Below are positions 1-10,664 of a DNA stretch of 64,000 nucleotides, one piece after another. Source of the stretch: Polytrichum commune (taxonomy: Eukaryota; Streptophyta; Polytrichopsida; Polytrichales; Polytrichaceae); NCBI GenBank assembly GCA_950295325.1, contig OX485809.1, positions 28,272,001 to 28,336,000 of the forward strand. Reading direction: 5' to 3'. Every line of letters begins with the position of its first letter. The stretch's first letter is position 1. The position numbers and the translations under genes are program-made. The notes under the pieces were generated by a model. It saw nothing but the letters and a program-made list of their open reading frames with translations. It was not told the DNA's origin and did not search any database.

Positions 1-1190
1 AAGCCAAGGTTAGTTAAATGTTTGAATTAGGATCCTTGTTGATCATTTGAGGGAGGAAGGCTTAGGAGATAGGATAAGAACCTACAAAGTAGGAGGAAAT
101 CTCGAGGGCTTATCGTGAGCCTTGAGGGTGCTCACCCCCTCAAACTCACTATATAATCCCTCATTCTTCCCTCACTCATCCTCTCTTTCCTTCGTGCTCC
201 TTGGCACTCCACGTGTTATAAGTGTGGGTGCGTGGGAAGCAAGATAGGAGCACGTGTGTGTGCATAGATGTAAGATTAGAAGCCAAGGCTAGTTGGCCTT
301 GAAGAGGGCTTGACCTCTTGTTAGTAATAGTTGGGCGTGAATGATTTAAAGTTTAATTTATGGCTTTGTTTGAATACTTGGATTTACATTGATTAGCCTT
401 ATACTTATGCGGATGTGCAAAGCCTTTTATTGGAGCATTTAGTTTTGTTGGACTTCATATGAATTTTTGAGAGCCAAAAAATCGAGACTATGTTCAAACT
501 TCCAAAAACTAGTGAAAAAGTGTAGGTTCAAAGGGAACAGCGTAGAATTGCGACCATATACTTTGTGGCAGTAGAAATATTATTGCATATTCATGTAGAG
601 GACTTCATTACCTATCCATGGATACCAAGAACTCATTTTTTGGACTTCATATGAATTTTTGAGAGCCAAAAAACCGAGACTATGTCCAAACTTCCAAACT
701 TCGAGATTAAGGAGTGTAAGAAGACATAGTATAGACTTGGCTAAGTTGCGTATATTCCAACGATAGATTGGAATCATACATTGTATTACAAAGAGAAAAA
801 ACTCTACATGTCATTATAAACTTCTCCATTCGGGCTAGGACGAAATTGAAGGGTGGAGGCTTTTTGGTGACATATACATAGAATTTCAATTTATAATGAC
901 TCCACAAAACTCATGTAGTCCACCCCCTCCCCAAAATTGATTGCCTTGAAGCACCTCTCAAAGTGGGGGCCCCTATCTAATACCATTCCCCTCACCACCT
1001 CCTCTTCCTTCTTACCCCCCCTCTTATCCCTCTATGTTACCTTCTCCACGCACATCTAGTTCCTTGTCATCTGCCAAGTTGATTGTTGTGGCCAAGGAGA
1101 TGGGCCCCAAAACCTTGGAGCAAATAACATGATGCCTATACTTTTGTTTCATCAATTTGTGCTTGCCAAGTACATGAGCAAAGGGTCTCT
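1..1190. other. Intergenic, no gene recognised
   Basis: AT-rich sequence with no open frame resembling a known family. A segment near 449-500 (TGGACTTCATATGAATTTTT and what follows, including a GAGACTATG phrase) recurs near 639-695, so part of the stretch is a short local duplication. I see no RNA gene or regulatory site that I can defend. Confidence 0.5.
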
Positions 1191-1764
1191 AATGTAACAC
1201 CCCCTCTCCCCACGAAAACAAAGAAACAAAGAAATTTGCCTCCTCGAATAACGACTCGTGAACTCACATAAGAAGGCTTGCAATTAGATAATTGGTGGTC
1301 CCAATGATTAATGAATAATTTGTATTCTCTTGCTTTTTTATATATATATCAAACCTAGGGTGACCATCTCAAGTTAGTTACCGCAACTTTTGAAGAAACT
1401 CTTTTGATGGTGACCAACTTGAACTTACGGTTGGTGTGGGAGCCGGTAAATGCATGGAAGTTCGGATTAACAGCCAAACCGGTCTTTAGAGTAGGAATAG
1501 CTAGTATGTTTTGATTAGGATAAGGGAATTTAGGGTAGCTTAACCGTTTTAGGAAATAACTCTTTGCACGTCTGTCCAATCGCAATAAAATGGTTAAATA
1601 CTACCCTCTTAACCAAGCCGGAACCGTACCGAAAATACCGTTAAATAACCATCAGCTCCGAAAGCGGCCGGAGTAATGACAGTTGTACGGGAAAGGAGCG
1701 GTTGCCACAAACAGTTATCAAGGACGGTTACGGGGCCGAACTCAAGGAGGATGAGGGCACTTAA

Positions 1765-2580
1765 GGAAATCAGCCCTCCCCCTTGAGCCATTTGCGTAGT
1801 GCGACAGTGCCGAGAGAAAGAGTTGTGAGGAGCTTTATTTTTGTCGAATCATCAGCAGTTGGATTGCTGAGATTCTGTTTTAGGACGGATAGGGGTGAGT
1901 GCACAATGCCGGAAGTGCGGGAGGACGATGATCTTGTTCCGATTCCCCTTAAGAATGTAGCGCCTGCCATTCCGACTCGGGAATCGGAGCTGAAGGAGTT
2001 GATAGAGGACCTCACCCGGATGGGATGCAAGGGCCTTCTTGCAAAGCCCTGGAATTTGCGGAGCGAGGCAACATTGAGGGAGTTCCTGTCTGAGAGAGGG
2101 AATCAATGGGAGAGGGCTAGGACTCCGGAGCGAGCAAAGACTCCGGATCGCGGTAAGGCCCCTACAGTATAGGTTTCGTAGCCACCCGCACCCGACTGCA
2201 TGATCGTGGAGCCTTGAGGGCAGCCACCCCCTCTGGCGGTTAGGGAGCGAAGGATTACTCCAACTCCGAGTGGCCGGAACAGGGAACGGACAGCGGAGAG
2301 CGAGCATTCAACGCGGCAAAGCTCCAGGAAGAAGAAGAAGGTCCCGACCCCAGGGCATTCCGGCTCAGACAACGGATTGTGGGAGCAGACAAGTCCTTCA
2401 ACAACAAAGGAGTCCGAGGAAGAAGTCACCCCCTCTCCTAGCATGCGCAAGATCTTCACCCGACTTCAGGAGAGGAGACTCCTAACCCCCGGTGGAGGGG
2501 CGTCCGGAATCAGTGGGCCAGCTAGGATGGCCAGCCAGTCCAAGGCAGGGACAACACCGAAGAAGCACCGAACCACCTAA
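1765..2580 (+). pseudogene. Decayed GC-rich ORF, basic and Ser/Thr/Pro-rich
   Basis: One reading frame runs from about 1765 to the TAA at 2578-2580, interrupted only by stops at 2170, 2179 and 2215. The first in-frame ATG is at 1907. The first part has a charged segment (around LKELIEDLTRMGCKGLLAKP) followed by repeated TPER/TPDR motifs. After the three stops the frame continues with basic, Ser/Thr-rich sequence (RKKKKVPTPG, TKESEEEVTPSP). The composition resembles a retroelement gag C-terminus, but no zinc knuckle or capsid motif is visible. It lies inside the GC-rich block that ends in an LTR-like terminus. The product is not recognised; the ORF is broken and probably not expressed as a full protein. 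Confidence 0.4.
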
Positions 2581-2956
2581 GTTAGGTAGTTAGACAGTTG
2601 GGTAGTCAGGAGTAGGAGGTCGTGCAGGGAAGTGGTAGTTCAAATTTTGTGTCAACGTAAAAGTAAGATTTGAGATCTGGAATTTCCGCAAAGGCGTCGA
2701 TTCCATGGCACTCTCAGTTAGGGTAGGGTAGAGCGGCCAATGGCGCCGCCCCTTCAGTTTGGGGTCAAAGGCCACTACTTAGGTGGCTTGGAAGTTTGGA
2801 AAGGGGTTTTTTTCCCCTTTGTGTTGTTTTGTGCTTTCTAACTCAATAAAACTTTGATTCTCTATAGCCCTGGTGTGTTTATGCATGAGCAGTCCGGAGT
2901 GTGTCCAAGGATCATGGAGAATAGGAGGGTTAAGAAGTCAAGATAGCATGAGAGGG

Positions 2957-3428
2957 AAAGGCCCAGATCGGTTCCGGTTACAGGATTGGGTTGACCACTT
3001 CTGTGGTGTAGTGGGAGGTGAAGCCTCGCTGTTCCGTTTGCCTGTATAACTTCTATGTGGGAAAGCCGCTGTTAGGAATGGGTAAGGGGTGCGAGGGGTA
3101 CTCGAACTTACGCCATCCGACCTTTTGATGAGGTCCCACAGTATCTGGGAGGGGTAGTACGGAAAGCAGTACGGGTCGCCCAGTTATCCCGGATTTACAG
3201 GTCCCCAGTCACTTGTAGCCGGAAAGATCTGTCGGAAGAAGGAGAGAAACCAGATAGGTTTGAATGCCGGATCGGGTTGATCACTTCTGAGGTGTAGTGG
3301 GAGTGAAGCCTCGCTAGTTTTTTTGCATGTATAACTTCTATGTGGGAAAGCCGCTGTTAGGACTGGGTAAGGGGTGCGAGGGGTACTCGAACTTACGCCA
3401 TCTGACCTTTCGAAGAGGTTTATAGACC
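2957..3428. repeat. Tandem duplication with 285-bp period
   Basis: A segment starting near 2957 recurs starting near 3243. The shared core includes ATAACTTCTATGTGGGAAAG (3046 and 3331) and GGGGTACTCGAACTTACGCC. The two copies differ by scattered substitutions and a small indel, so the duplication is not recent. It lies inside the LTR-like GC-rich block. Confidence 0.8.
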
Positions 3429-3893
3429 CCGGGCAGATCCAGATCAATCTGTCGTTGTAGTTCCGGGCTCACGTTACGGATTCTTTGTGTGACCTGCCAG
3501 GCCGGATTACGCTGATCCGGACTGGTTGTGAGGGAATACCGGAAAGTGGCCATATCGGGGCATCTTTCTCAGATGAGCCACATCACCATTGGAGGTAGGA
3601 ATAAAAGAGGTAGGAATTGAGGAAGTAGGAGTAGGAGTAAATCTTAGCTTTAGTGGTTCATCCGGAAGGCAAGTCCCGGAAGTGAGGATTTTCCAACTAA
3701 CCATCCGGAAACGGAAAGGCCATTCCGCCCGGTGGTTGATTTTCAAGAAGGGTAGGAGAGGAGCTGCCATCTTACACTTCATAGGGTCCCTGGAACGATA
3801 CTCGGATCATCCGGACAGCCGGATTAAGCACTAAAAACATTTAACCGGATTCTTTTGTTGATCCCGTGTTCCGACAGTTGGCACTACTGGAAG

Positions 3894-6800
3894 AACAAAA
3901 GTGGAAAATGAAAATAAAAATCCCTACTAGTTACTGTACCACTTTGAGTCAACTACCTCCATGTATGTCCTATAATGTTCTTTGTGCTTCAATCAAAGTT
4001 GCCTTCGCTTAAGAATCATATAGTTCTTGAGTGAGTTATACAAACAAAACTACTTCATTACGCATTTGTTTGACTATACAATAGTTAGACAAATGAGTTG
4101 GGGTTCACAACATCTACCTATTTTCATCTTGAAGCCCCAAAGACGATATGCTTTTGTTTTTTTTAAATGAATTTTGTTTATGTGGTTCTAAGAACATCAC
4201 TTGATCAATGTAAGATGACCCCTTGTCCAAGGGCTCTTAATTTATTTTTTTATGATGATTGAGATGCAGACTAATAGGTTGTTGACTTTGTTTCTATATG
4301 TTAAGTTACTCACAACTAACATGCCTCAAGTCCATGAGCACTTGCAGTCCCACACCCACACAAGGGACTTCATAAAGGGCCTTTGTGACACACCTTCTTT
4401 TGTCCATCCTCTTGAGGCCCTTGGTGGTTGTGGCTCTTGCTTGTGCAATGGGTGTTTGTGGCTCTTTGCTTAAAGCGTATGTGTTTGTAACTCATGGTTT
4501 GTGTAAGAGTTGTTTGTGGCTTATCCTTTGAGGAGTTTTTGGGTTGTATTAGCTTAGAATCATTCTTGAGTCTCTCATAATCTTCTTCTAGCTTTGAATA
4601 AGTATCAAATCTCTTTTAGTCTTTCATCTCTCTTGGATCTCTCTTAAATCTTAGATGCCACTCTTGGGAGCAAGCATGGTCAAATATACGAAAAAAGTGC
4701 TCCGGTATACTAAAACCAAAAAAAAATTGGTCAAATGCCTAAAAGTAGTAGCAAAGTGTTCTTTATATTGGATTTTTTTCATGGTGCCCTCTGTTGTTGT
4801 GTTAGGTGCTCAAATATAGAATAACAAGCTGAGATCTTCAAAACTTATCATTAAAAGTACTGCTAAAAAAGTAATAGCTAAATGTGGCTTTGGACATAGA
4901 TTTCATGACCTTAATTATTTTGAAGTAGGACTTCTTTCCATATTCCTTGAATTCATTATAAACTTGAGGGCATCATAACAAAAATTTGTAAAAAAAACAT
5001 CAATTTAATGCAATTTTATCATGGTTTAGACAAATTCAAGACAATTATGTGTACATTATATCTACTTGCACACTACTTGCAACATCTTCTAAAATATGTA
5101 GACTTTTTTTTTAAATGTCAACATAAATTGCTTGGCTTTGTAGATCAATGCGTTTCTCAAATATACATGATTTTTTCCTTCACAAAATCCAAAGTTAGTA
5201 TATAATTTTGAATCACTTTCACTAAAGCCTATGCATGGTAATGGTGGAGTTGTGTACTTGACCATGGTTGCGCCCTCTTAGGTTCTTCACTTTAAATCAT
5301 CAATAAATATGTTTTTAGTCTCCTAGCTTTTGAAGCATTATTAGACGATCTCTTATAGTCTCCTAGCTTTTGATCATTATCGGATCTCTCTTTGTCTTCC
5401 ACCTCTCTCTTGGATATCTCTTAGATATTAGATCTCACTCTTAGTTCCTTCACTTTGAATCATTACCGGATCTCTTTCAGTCTCCTAAGTTTTAAACAAT
5501 ATCGGACTTGTCTTAACTCTCTACTTTTTTCTTGATATCACTTAGTCATGAATATCTCTTTTGATTTTAAGTCTCTCTTAGTTTTAAGTATGTTTTTTTG
5601 GCATGCATTCTCATGTAGAAGCCTGATCATAAGCACTCAAATATAGGTTTCTGATTAAGAAGTGTGACCACATGATAAGGCCTACATATTGGAGAGAGGT
5701 GCACCAAATTATTTGACAACGCCCCTTAGAGTGTACCAAGATTGCGTGGACTAAAGTGATCTAGATTGTGGAGGAAGTCCCCCAACTATGACGAGGTCCT
5801 CGACAATTTCAACGTGTCATGGGGAGACAACAATCTCCTATGTTTCCACTCAAACTCTAATATACCTTGGAATGTCAAGTCATCTTTGTTGATTTAGAAA
5901 TGAACATGCTTAGGCATCATATCCTTCTTGGGGCGGTATGGTTCCACTGGGTGCACTCTGGAGAGTTGTCCCTTTTTGTTTTGGATCCAAGTTCCCCCGG
6001 GGGGGGGGTGTAGAGAACCAGAATGACATAAGGGGGTATTTTGGACCCCCAATTCACATTTACAATTGATATGAAAAAATGTGAAAGAAAATAGTATAAA
6101 TGTTAAACCTTGTGCAAATTCTACGTCGTAGAAAATTATATCTATTATGTGTTGTCTTTTCTTCTTTTTCTTTTTTTGCTATAATTATTCAAAGGAAAAA
6201 ATTAAACATTTCAATTTAAACTCTCATGCAACTTTTGAAATCCCACTTTCAATCTATTTGGTCAACTTTGTTTTGTCAAATGAAAGAATTGCATGTAATG
6301 AGATGATATCCAAAAACAATTACTTTATAAATGATCGTGATAATGATTTCCTACTAAGTTCATTTTGAGTCTCTCCATTGAGTGCAGCCCCGGACCAGTG
6401 ACCTTGTATTTCTTTTGGCAATGAAATATAAAGTGTTGCATGTGTCTCCAAAACAAAGAAAAACCAAAGGCATACATCTCTCTCTCTCTCTCACACAGCA
6501 GTTGAACTTCCTGTTTTTGAAGATTGCATACAGGTGCACCTGGTGAGTGGCAATCATGGCGAAGACCATTTTTTGCAATCATCAACCCTTTGATCACGGG
6601 ACTGAATTCAAGTCCACATTTGTAACTTGTCCTGTCCTTGACCGCTTCATGTACACATATATCATTCAGGGTTGACACCCAACCATCTACAGGAAGTCTC
6701 AACTTACTTACGATGTTGAAGCAGCACGAGTTTTTTTGGTGATTTACAAGTCAAGAGCAGCCATTGCTCACACGAAATCAACTGTTGCACCAACACACGT

Positions 6801-8080
6801 GAAACTTGACAAACATTACAGTTCTATGCTGTATCATGCGCTGGGAGGATCATGGAAATTAAGCCCCTCGTGACTTGTGATTGATGGGCAACACATATAA
6901 CCCCCCCCCCCCCTCCCCCTCCCAGTTAATTAATGATGTGAGCATTCATACTGAAATCTTCCTTTGTCACAGAACTAGAAGACCCGGTTGGACGCTTGGA
7001 GTTATTATTGAGATGCATCAATGGTGCACTTCAAACATTCAAGTTTCTAGCAATCAACGTGCGTCACTGAGGAATTGTCGTACGTCATTGGAAAATATGA
7101 AAACTTGTGATTGTGGTAGATTTACATATTTCTCTCAGTGATGCAGGACGATTGCCTAGGACTCGTATGCCGGTAGTGGGGCAGCCGCCAAGTTTGAGGT
7201 TGACTACGTTACAAGCAACATGAACTTTGCAACTTCTTTGAAAGTTTGCATTTACAATTGCCAACCCACCCACCCACCTCCCAAAGATTCAGGTGAAGGG
7301 CCTACTTACGGCGAGTTGTTTGTCTATTGTGGCCGTATAAGGCGAGAGTGGCCCCCAAACCTTTTGATGTGGCCGTAGGTAGAGGTGAAAGTCAAAAGAT
7401 GGGAGTTGAATTTTATGTGCGACGTTCATATTGATAACCAGATTTTGTAAAGAAATTGTGGTCAGATTGGCTATTACATCGCACCCATTACACATTGTTT
7501 CAAGAGTCTCACACCGGCGACAAGACTTGAGAAAAAAGAAGTAGGAAAAAGACTGGGCCTACACACACACAAGAAAGCTGATAATAATCATCAGTCACAC
7601 GGAGGTTGAGGTGGAGTAAGTCAGCAACTTGAAGCTTCTTTTAGAGTGTGCACGTACGATTGGCAACTCACCCAAGTCACCGAAGATTCAGGTGAAGCAC
7701 CTACTTACAATGATTGTTGGGTGGCCTTTTTCATGCAAGAGTGGTCTCAAACATTTTGACGTGGCCCTAAACAAATGTGGCCATGTTGTCTACTATATTA
7801 TTTAGTGCGGTTGACACCATTCATCATCAATCCACATTTCTTTGTCTTGCAATTATTGCATGGCAACTAGAGAGGGTGTCATGTGTTCCTCGGTGTTAAA
7901 TGACAAGTCATGAAGACCACTCTAATTAACATAGTACACCAATTCTAATGCCACACTAAATTAGATGTTTAGTCTAGCTACTACATATTATGTCATAGTG
8001 CCACACAAAGGTAGCTTAAACCCACGGTCTTAACCCGGATTATGGCAACTTTGAGGTTAAGTCACCTAAGGCCATAATAG
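3894..8080. other. Intergenic, degraded repeats, no gene recognised
   Basis: No frame here resembles a known protein. Two pyrimidine-rich tracts (about 4550-4680 and 5320-5600) repeat words such as TCTCTTGGATCTCTCTTA and AGTCTCCTAGCTTTTGA; they look like decayed tandem units. Homopolymer tracts of G (5999-6009) and C (6901-6913) and a short CT microsatellite (6477-6492) are present. A minus-strand frame at 6325-6702 is open for about 125 codons, but its codons show no family resemblance and its lower part is spanned by low-complexity sequence. Confidence 0.5.
7228..7790. repeat. Diverged direct repeat, period about 393 bp
   Basis: A segment beginning near 7228 and another beginning near 7621 share the order GCAACTT, a CAACCCACC/CAACTCACC stretch, AGATTCAGGTGAAG, CCTACTTAC and TGATGTGGCC/TGACGTGGCC. 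A related line containing CTGGGCCTACAC occurs near 7552 and again near 9164. These look like fragments of one dispersed family; I cannot assign its class. Confidence 0.5.
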
Positions 8081-8139
8081 TACAGTAACCTCCTGCTTAA
8101 GTACGCAACTTGAACATGCGTATTTTGTGCGTACTTAGC

Positions 8140-8311
8140 TGGTAGGTGCGTACTTTAGGGTTTCCCAAATTGCTTGTGTTTTGCTATAGTTGGTAGGTGC
8201 GTACTTTAGGATTTAGGGTTTCCCAAATCGCTATTGCTTGTGTTTCGCTATAGCCGGTAGGTGTGTACTTTAGGGTTTAAGGTTTCTCAAATCGCTTGTG
8301 TTTCGCTACAA
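8140..8311. repeat. Subterminal tandem repeat in the Tigger-like element
   Basis: Three consecutive units each carry GGTAGGTGCGTACTTTAGG, then GGTTTCCCAAATCGC or a close variant, then TTGTGTTTCGCTATA. Starts are near 8140, 8191 and 8254. The units contain the GTGCGTACTT word found near both ends of the element and could be transposase-binding repeats, which many DNA transposons carry subterminally; that role is inference. Confidence 0.7.
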
Positions 8312-8697
8312 TGTTGAAGAAACCAAACGGAAAGTGTCTCAATGAGCATGAACGCTGTGAAATCATCTTGAAGTTTAGTAGAACGAATACTTTGAGTAAA
8401 AGGGCTCTAGCCCAAGAGTACATCGTTAGTGAAGGCGATGTTAACACTCAGGAACTAAATGTCGGTTTAGAAAACGGAGTTATATTCTAGGGTTTTGACT
8501 CTCTTTATGAGCAAGTTCTTGACATCGAGGATTAGTTGCTCTGCCTTGAAGTTCAATAAGAAGCAGAGGAAACATTTGATGGCCTTAAGAAATCGTTTGA
8601 ATCAATTAAGAGCAAGATCCGAGCGGTCGGCCTCAAAGCCAAACGCAAAAAACTTCAAAACTTACGCCAAATGACGATTCACGACATGTTCAACTAA
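8311..8697 (+). pseudogene. Truncated Tigger/CENP-B-type transposase remnant
   Basis: The ATG at 8311 opens a 59-codon frame with KKPNGKCLNEHERCEIILKF and LAQEYIVS, which resembles the first helix-turn-helix of CENP-B/pogo-type transposases (basic KK start, then helix, then an A..Y.VS helix). The frame stops at 8490. A second open stretch ends at TAA 8695-8697 with a lysine-rich segment and MTIHDMFN, like the short acidic/hydrophobic tail seen at the end of Tigger-type proteins. The DDE domain between is missing. Assignment of the tail is weaker than that of the N-terminus. Confidence 0.5.
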
Positions 8698-8790
8698 GAA
8701 ATCTTGAACCCTAAATTTTTTGCCAAAAAATGCGTACTTAACCGGGATGCGTATTTAAACGGGTGCGCACTTAAGTGGGAGGTTACTGTA

Positions 8791-10664
8791 CTCGTATGTG
8801 TGACCCTCCTAGCACTTGATTTCTAGTGCACCCTACCACCTATGATCCACCCAATCATAGTAGGGATATGCAAGTGAACTGCATGTTTTATACCAACCAT
8901 GTGAGAACCTAGGGACTTGCCCTTAGGAGGAATAGGTGCCAAAGGGCTTGTCCGTGCCTGTTCAAAACATTCATTTTCAAAGGTAGTAAATAGTCGTTGG
9001 GAACCCTCTTACTCTCGTAATGCACATAATAACATAATAGCATTATAGCAACTTGAAATTAAAGCAACACCGTAGCTCATGCAGGTGGAAACGTTGGAAT
9101 CGTCTTTCTTTCTATCTTTACTGCCACACCAGCTACAACAAGTGAAAAAACAGGGAAAATACTGGGCCTACACCCTCAAGAAGCTGGTATATAATGATCA
9201 GTAACTCCCACCCAACCACTTTCCAAATGATTGACAGTCAGGTCACCTTCTTCATAAGCGTCCTCCAGGACCAGGTCAAACCTGTGTTATGACTAAAATT
9301 TAAAGTGGTTGGGATGCCGGTTTACGGGAGAGGTAGGTGTCTCTGTATGGGACCCAAAAGAGTTGTTCTACTGTCGGAGTGCAAACTTCAAAAACTGGGT
9401 TCTTACCAAGGACAAACTTCCAGGACATGCAAGAAGGAAATCCAGAGGACAACATCATTAACAGTGACCCTCTTCAGATGGAACACTAATTTAAGTTCAT
9501 TCAAGTTCCCCTTTAACTCAACGGGACGTTTCTTCGGGAGTTGGAACTCTCCTGTGATCTTCCAGTGGTTGTTTTTCATGCAATTTTAATCATTTCTTTC
9601 CACTTGTGGTGCACGCTTGGAGGACGTATTTGAAATTGAATGAAGAGAAACCTATATTGGTTTGGGAGTGGTTCATTGAGGGCTATTGTGAAGGACAAGA
9701 ATTAACATTTTTTTGGAGGCCCAACCGCCACTCATGGATTCAAGAATTAAGTTATGCATATAAGGTACGTGGTCACTGTTCTTAATTGAACACCTATATT
9801 TGAGTGATATCTGGCAAGGTTGTGATTAAGAATGGACACTAATTTCTGCATGTCACATTCAATGCTGGTTCCATGAGCATGGCATTGAACCTTGAAAAGT
9901 AACACTGCTGCCAGATTAGGAGGCTGCCAGGCCTAAAAGTTGTTCAATGTTCATGAGTTTCCCCTGGAAGCAACGTTAAAGTTTGTTGCCTAATCTTCAG
10001 CAGGTGAGCTCAACCACCAGGGATAACATGAATTGCAAACCATGCTTAATTAAAATGATGAACATTGGGTGATTTGTACACTCTGTTATATCCTCCACTA
10101 AAATATTACAGCCGAATTCCAATCACCAATCAATGTAAAGGCACACAAAGTCCAAGACAACACGTGTGCTTCTACACTTGAGCTGTACTATGCTTCACAC
10201 AGTACAATGCCTCACACTTTACCTGCAGTAGGCTTTGGCATCAACAATTCCCCATCGTATGTATCTGGCTCTGCGATATTGCTGTGCGGTTTACAAATCA
10301 ACCTCATAGCAGTAAATAATATATCTAGTAAATGAGAGTAGCAAAGAATGTTCACTCATCATACAAGGTTTGGTCCTCACCTGCAATGTTTATGCAAAAA
10401 ATGGATGTGGAAATCCCACATGCAATCAGCAGGATGTTGGATAAGTCAAATTGCAATCTAGGAGATTTAGAGCATTGGAATTGTTTGTCAGAACTGCTTC
10501 TTGCAATTCCTCCACTGTGCCAAGAATTCGTACAGTATCACATAGCCACAGTATTCCAGATTCCAGGACCTAATAGAATCTCTTTATTATAAGCAGACTA
10601 AACAATCAAAATCATCCCTAAACCCTAAACCCTGAACCTTGATCCCTAAACGAAAAAGCGAATC
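8791..10664. other. Intergenic and 3' flank of the methyltransferase gene
   Basis: No recognised gene. The part from about 10100 to 10664 lies just downstream of the minus-strand methyltransferase stop codon and probably includes its 3' UTR. A CCCTAAACCCTAAACCCTGAACC stretch near 10617-10639 is a short telomere-like word. A dispersed repeat line (CACCTATATTTGAGTGATAT) starts at 9791. Confidence 0.4.
9791..9840 (+). repeat. Dispersed repeat, member of a four-copy family
   Basis: CACCTATATTTGAGTGATAT followed by a TAAGAATGGACAC word. Related lines occur at 24752-24803 and 38567-38620 on the same strand, and near 55078-55110 on the opposite strand as GGTGTCCATCCTTAG. The copies are diverged and short; this is probably one edge of a transposable element family. 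Confidence 0.55.

Larger units (their letters stand above)
1193..3876 (+). mobile_element. GC-rich retroelement-like block, possibly a long or solo LTR
   Basis: The block stands out from its AT-rich surroundings by higher GC and many CCGG/CGG words. It begins with TGTAACACCC (1193), a common start for plant Ty3/gypsy LTRs, and ends with CCGACA (3871-3876). Directly after that, TTGGCACTACTGGAAG (3878-3893) resembles the tRNA primer-binding region that follows many plant gypsy 5' LTRs. An AATAAA poly(A)-type signal lies at 2843-2848. No second LTR copy is visible in the window and no matching target-site duplication was found, so the boundaries and the solo-LTR reading are inference. Confidence 0.35.
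8083..8788 (+). mobile_element. Pogo/Tigger-like DNA transposon, internally deleted
   Basis: Left end: TA at 8081-8082, then CAGTAACCTCCTGCTTAAGT. Right end: the reverse complement reads CAGTAACCTCCCACTTAAGT, with TA at 8789-8790. A CAGTA-type end with a TA target duplication is typical of the pogo/Tigger group of Tc1/mariner elements. Further inside, GTACGCA-type subterminal words recur on both sides. The coding remnant keeps an N-terminal helix-turn-helix-like segment (8311-8490) and a C-terminal tail ending at 8697, but no room remains for a DDE catalytic core. At 706 bp it is a non-autonomous deletion derivative. Element class is inferred from ends and the short protein remnant. Confidence 0.75.

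Noticed and set aside
1852-2307. 151-codon minus-strand frame in the GC-rich block
   Set aside because: It is antisense to the plus-strand decayed ORF and lacks recognisable motifs.
6325-6702. 125-codon minus-strand frame
   Set aside because: No family resemblance, includes a CT microsatellite read as RERER, and no splice partners were found.
10332-10592. 86-codon plus-strand frame downstream of the methyltransferase
   Set aside because: No family resemblance; lies in the probable 3' flank of the minus-strand gene.
10617-10639. Telomere-like CCCTAAA units
   Set aside because: Only about three imperfect units; too short for a telomere or interstitial telomeric array.
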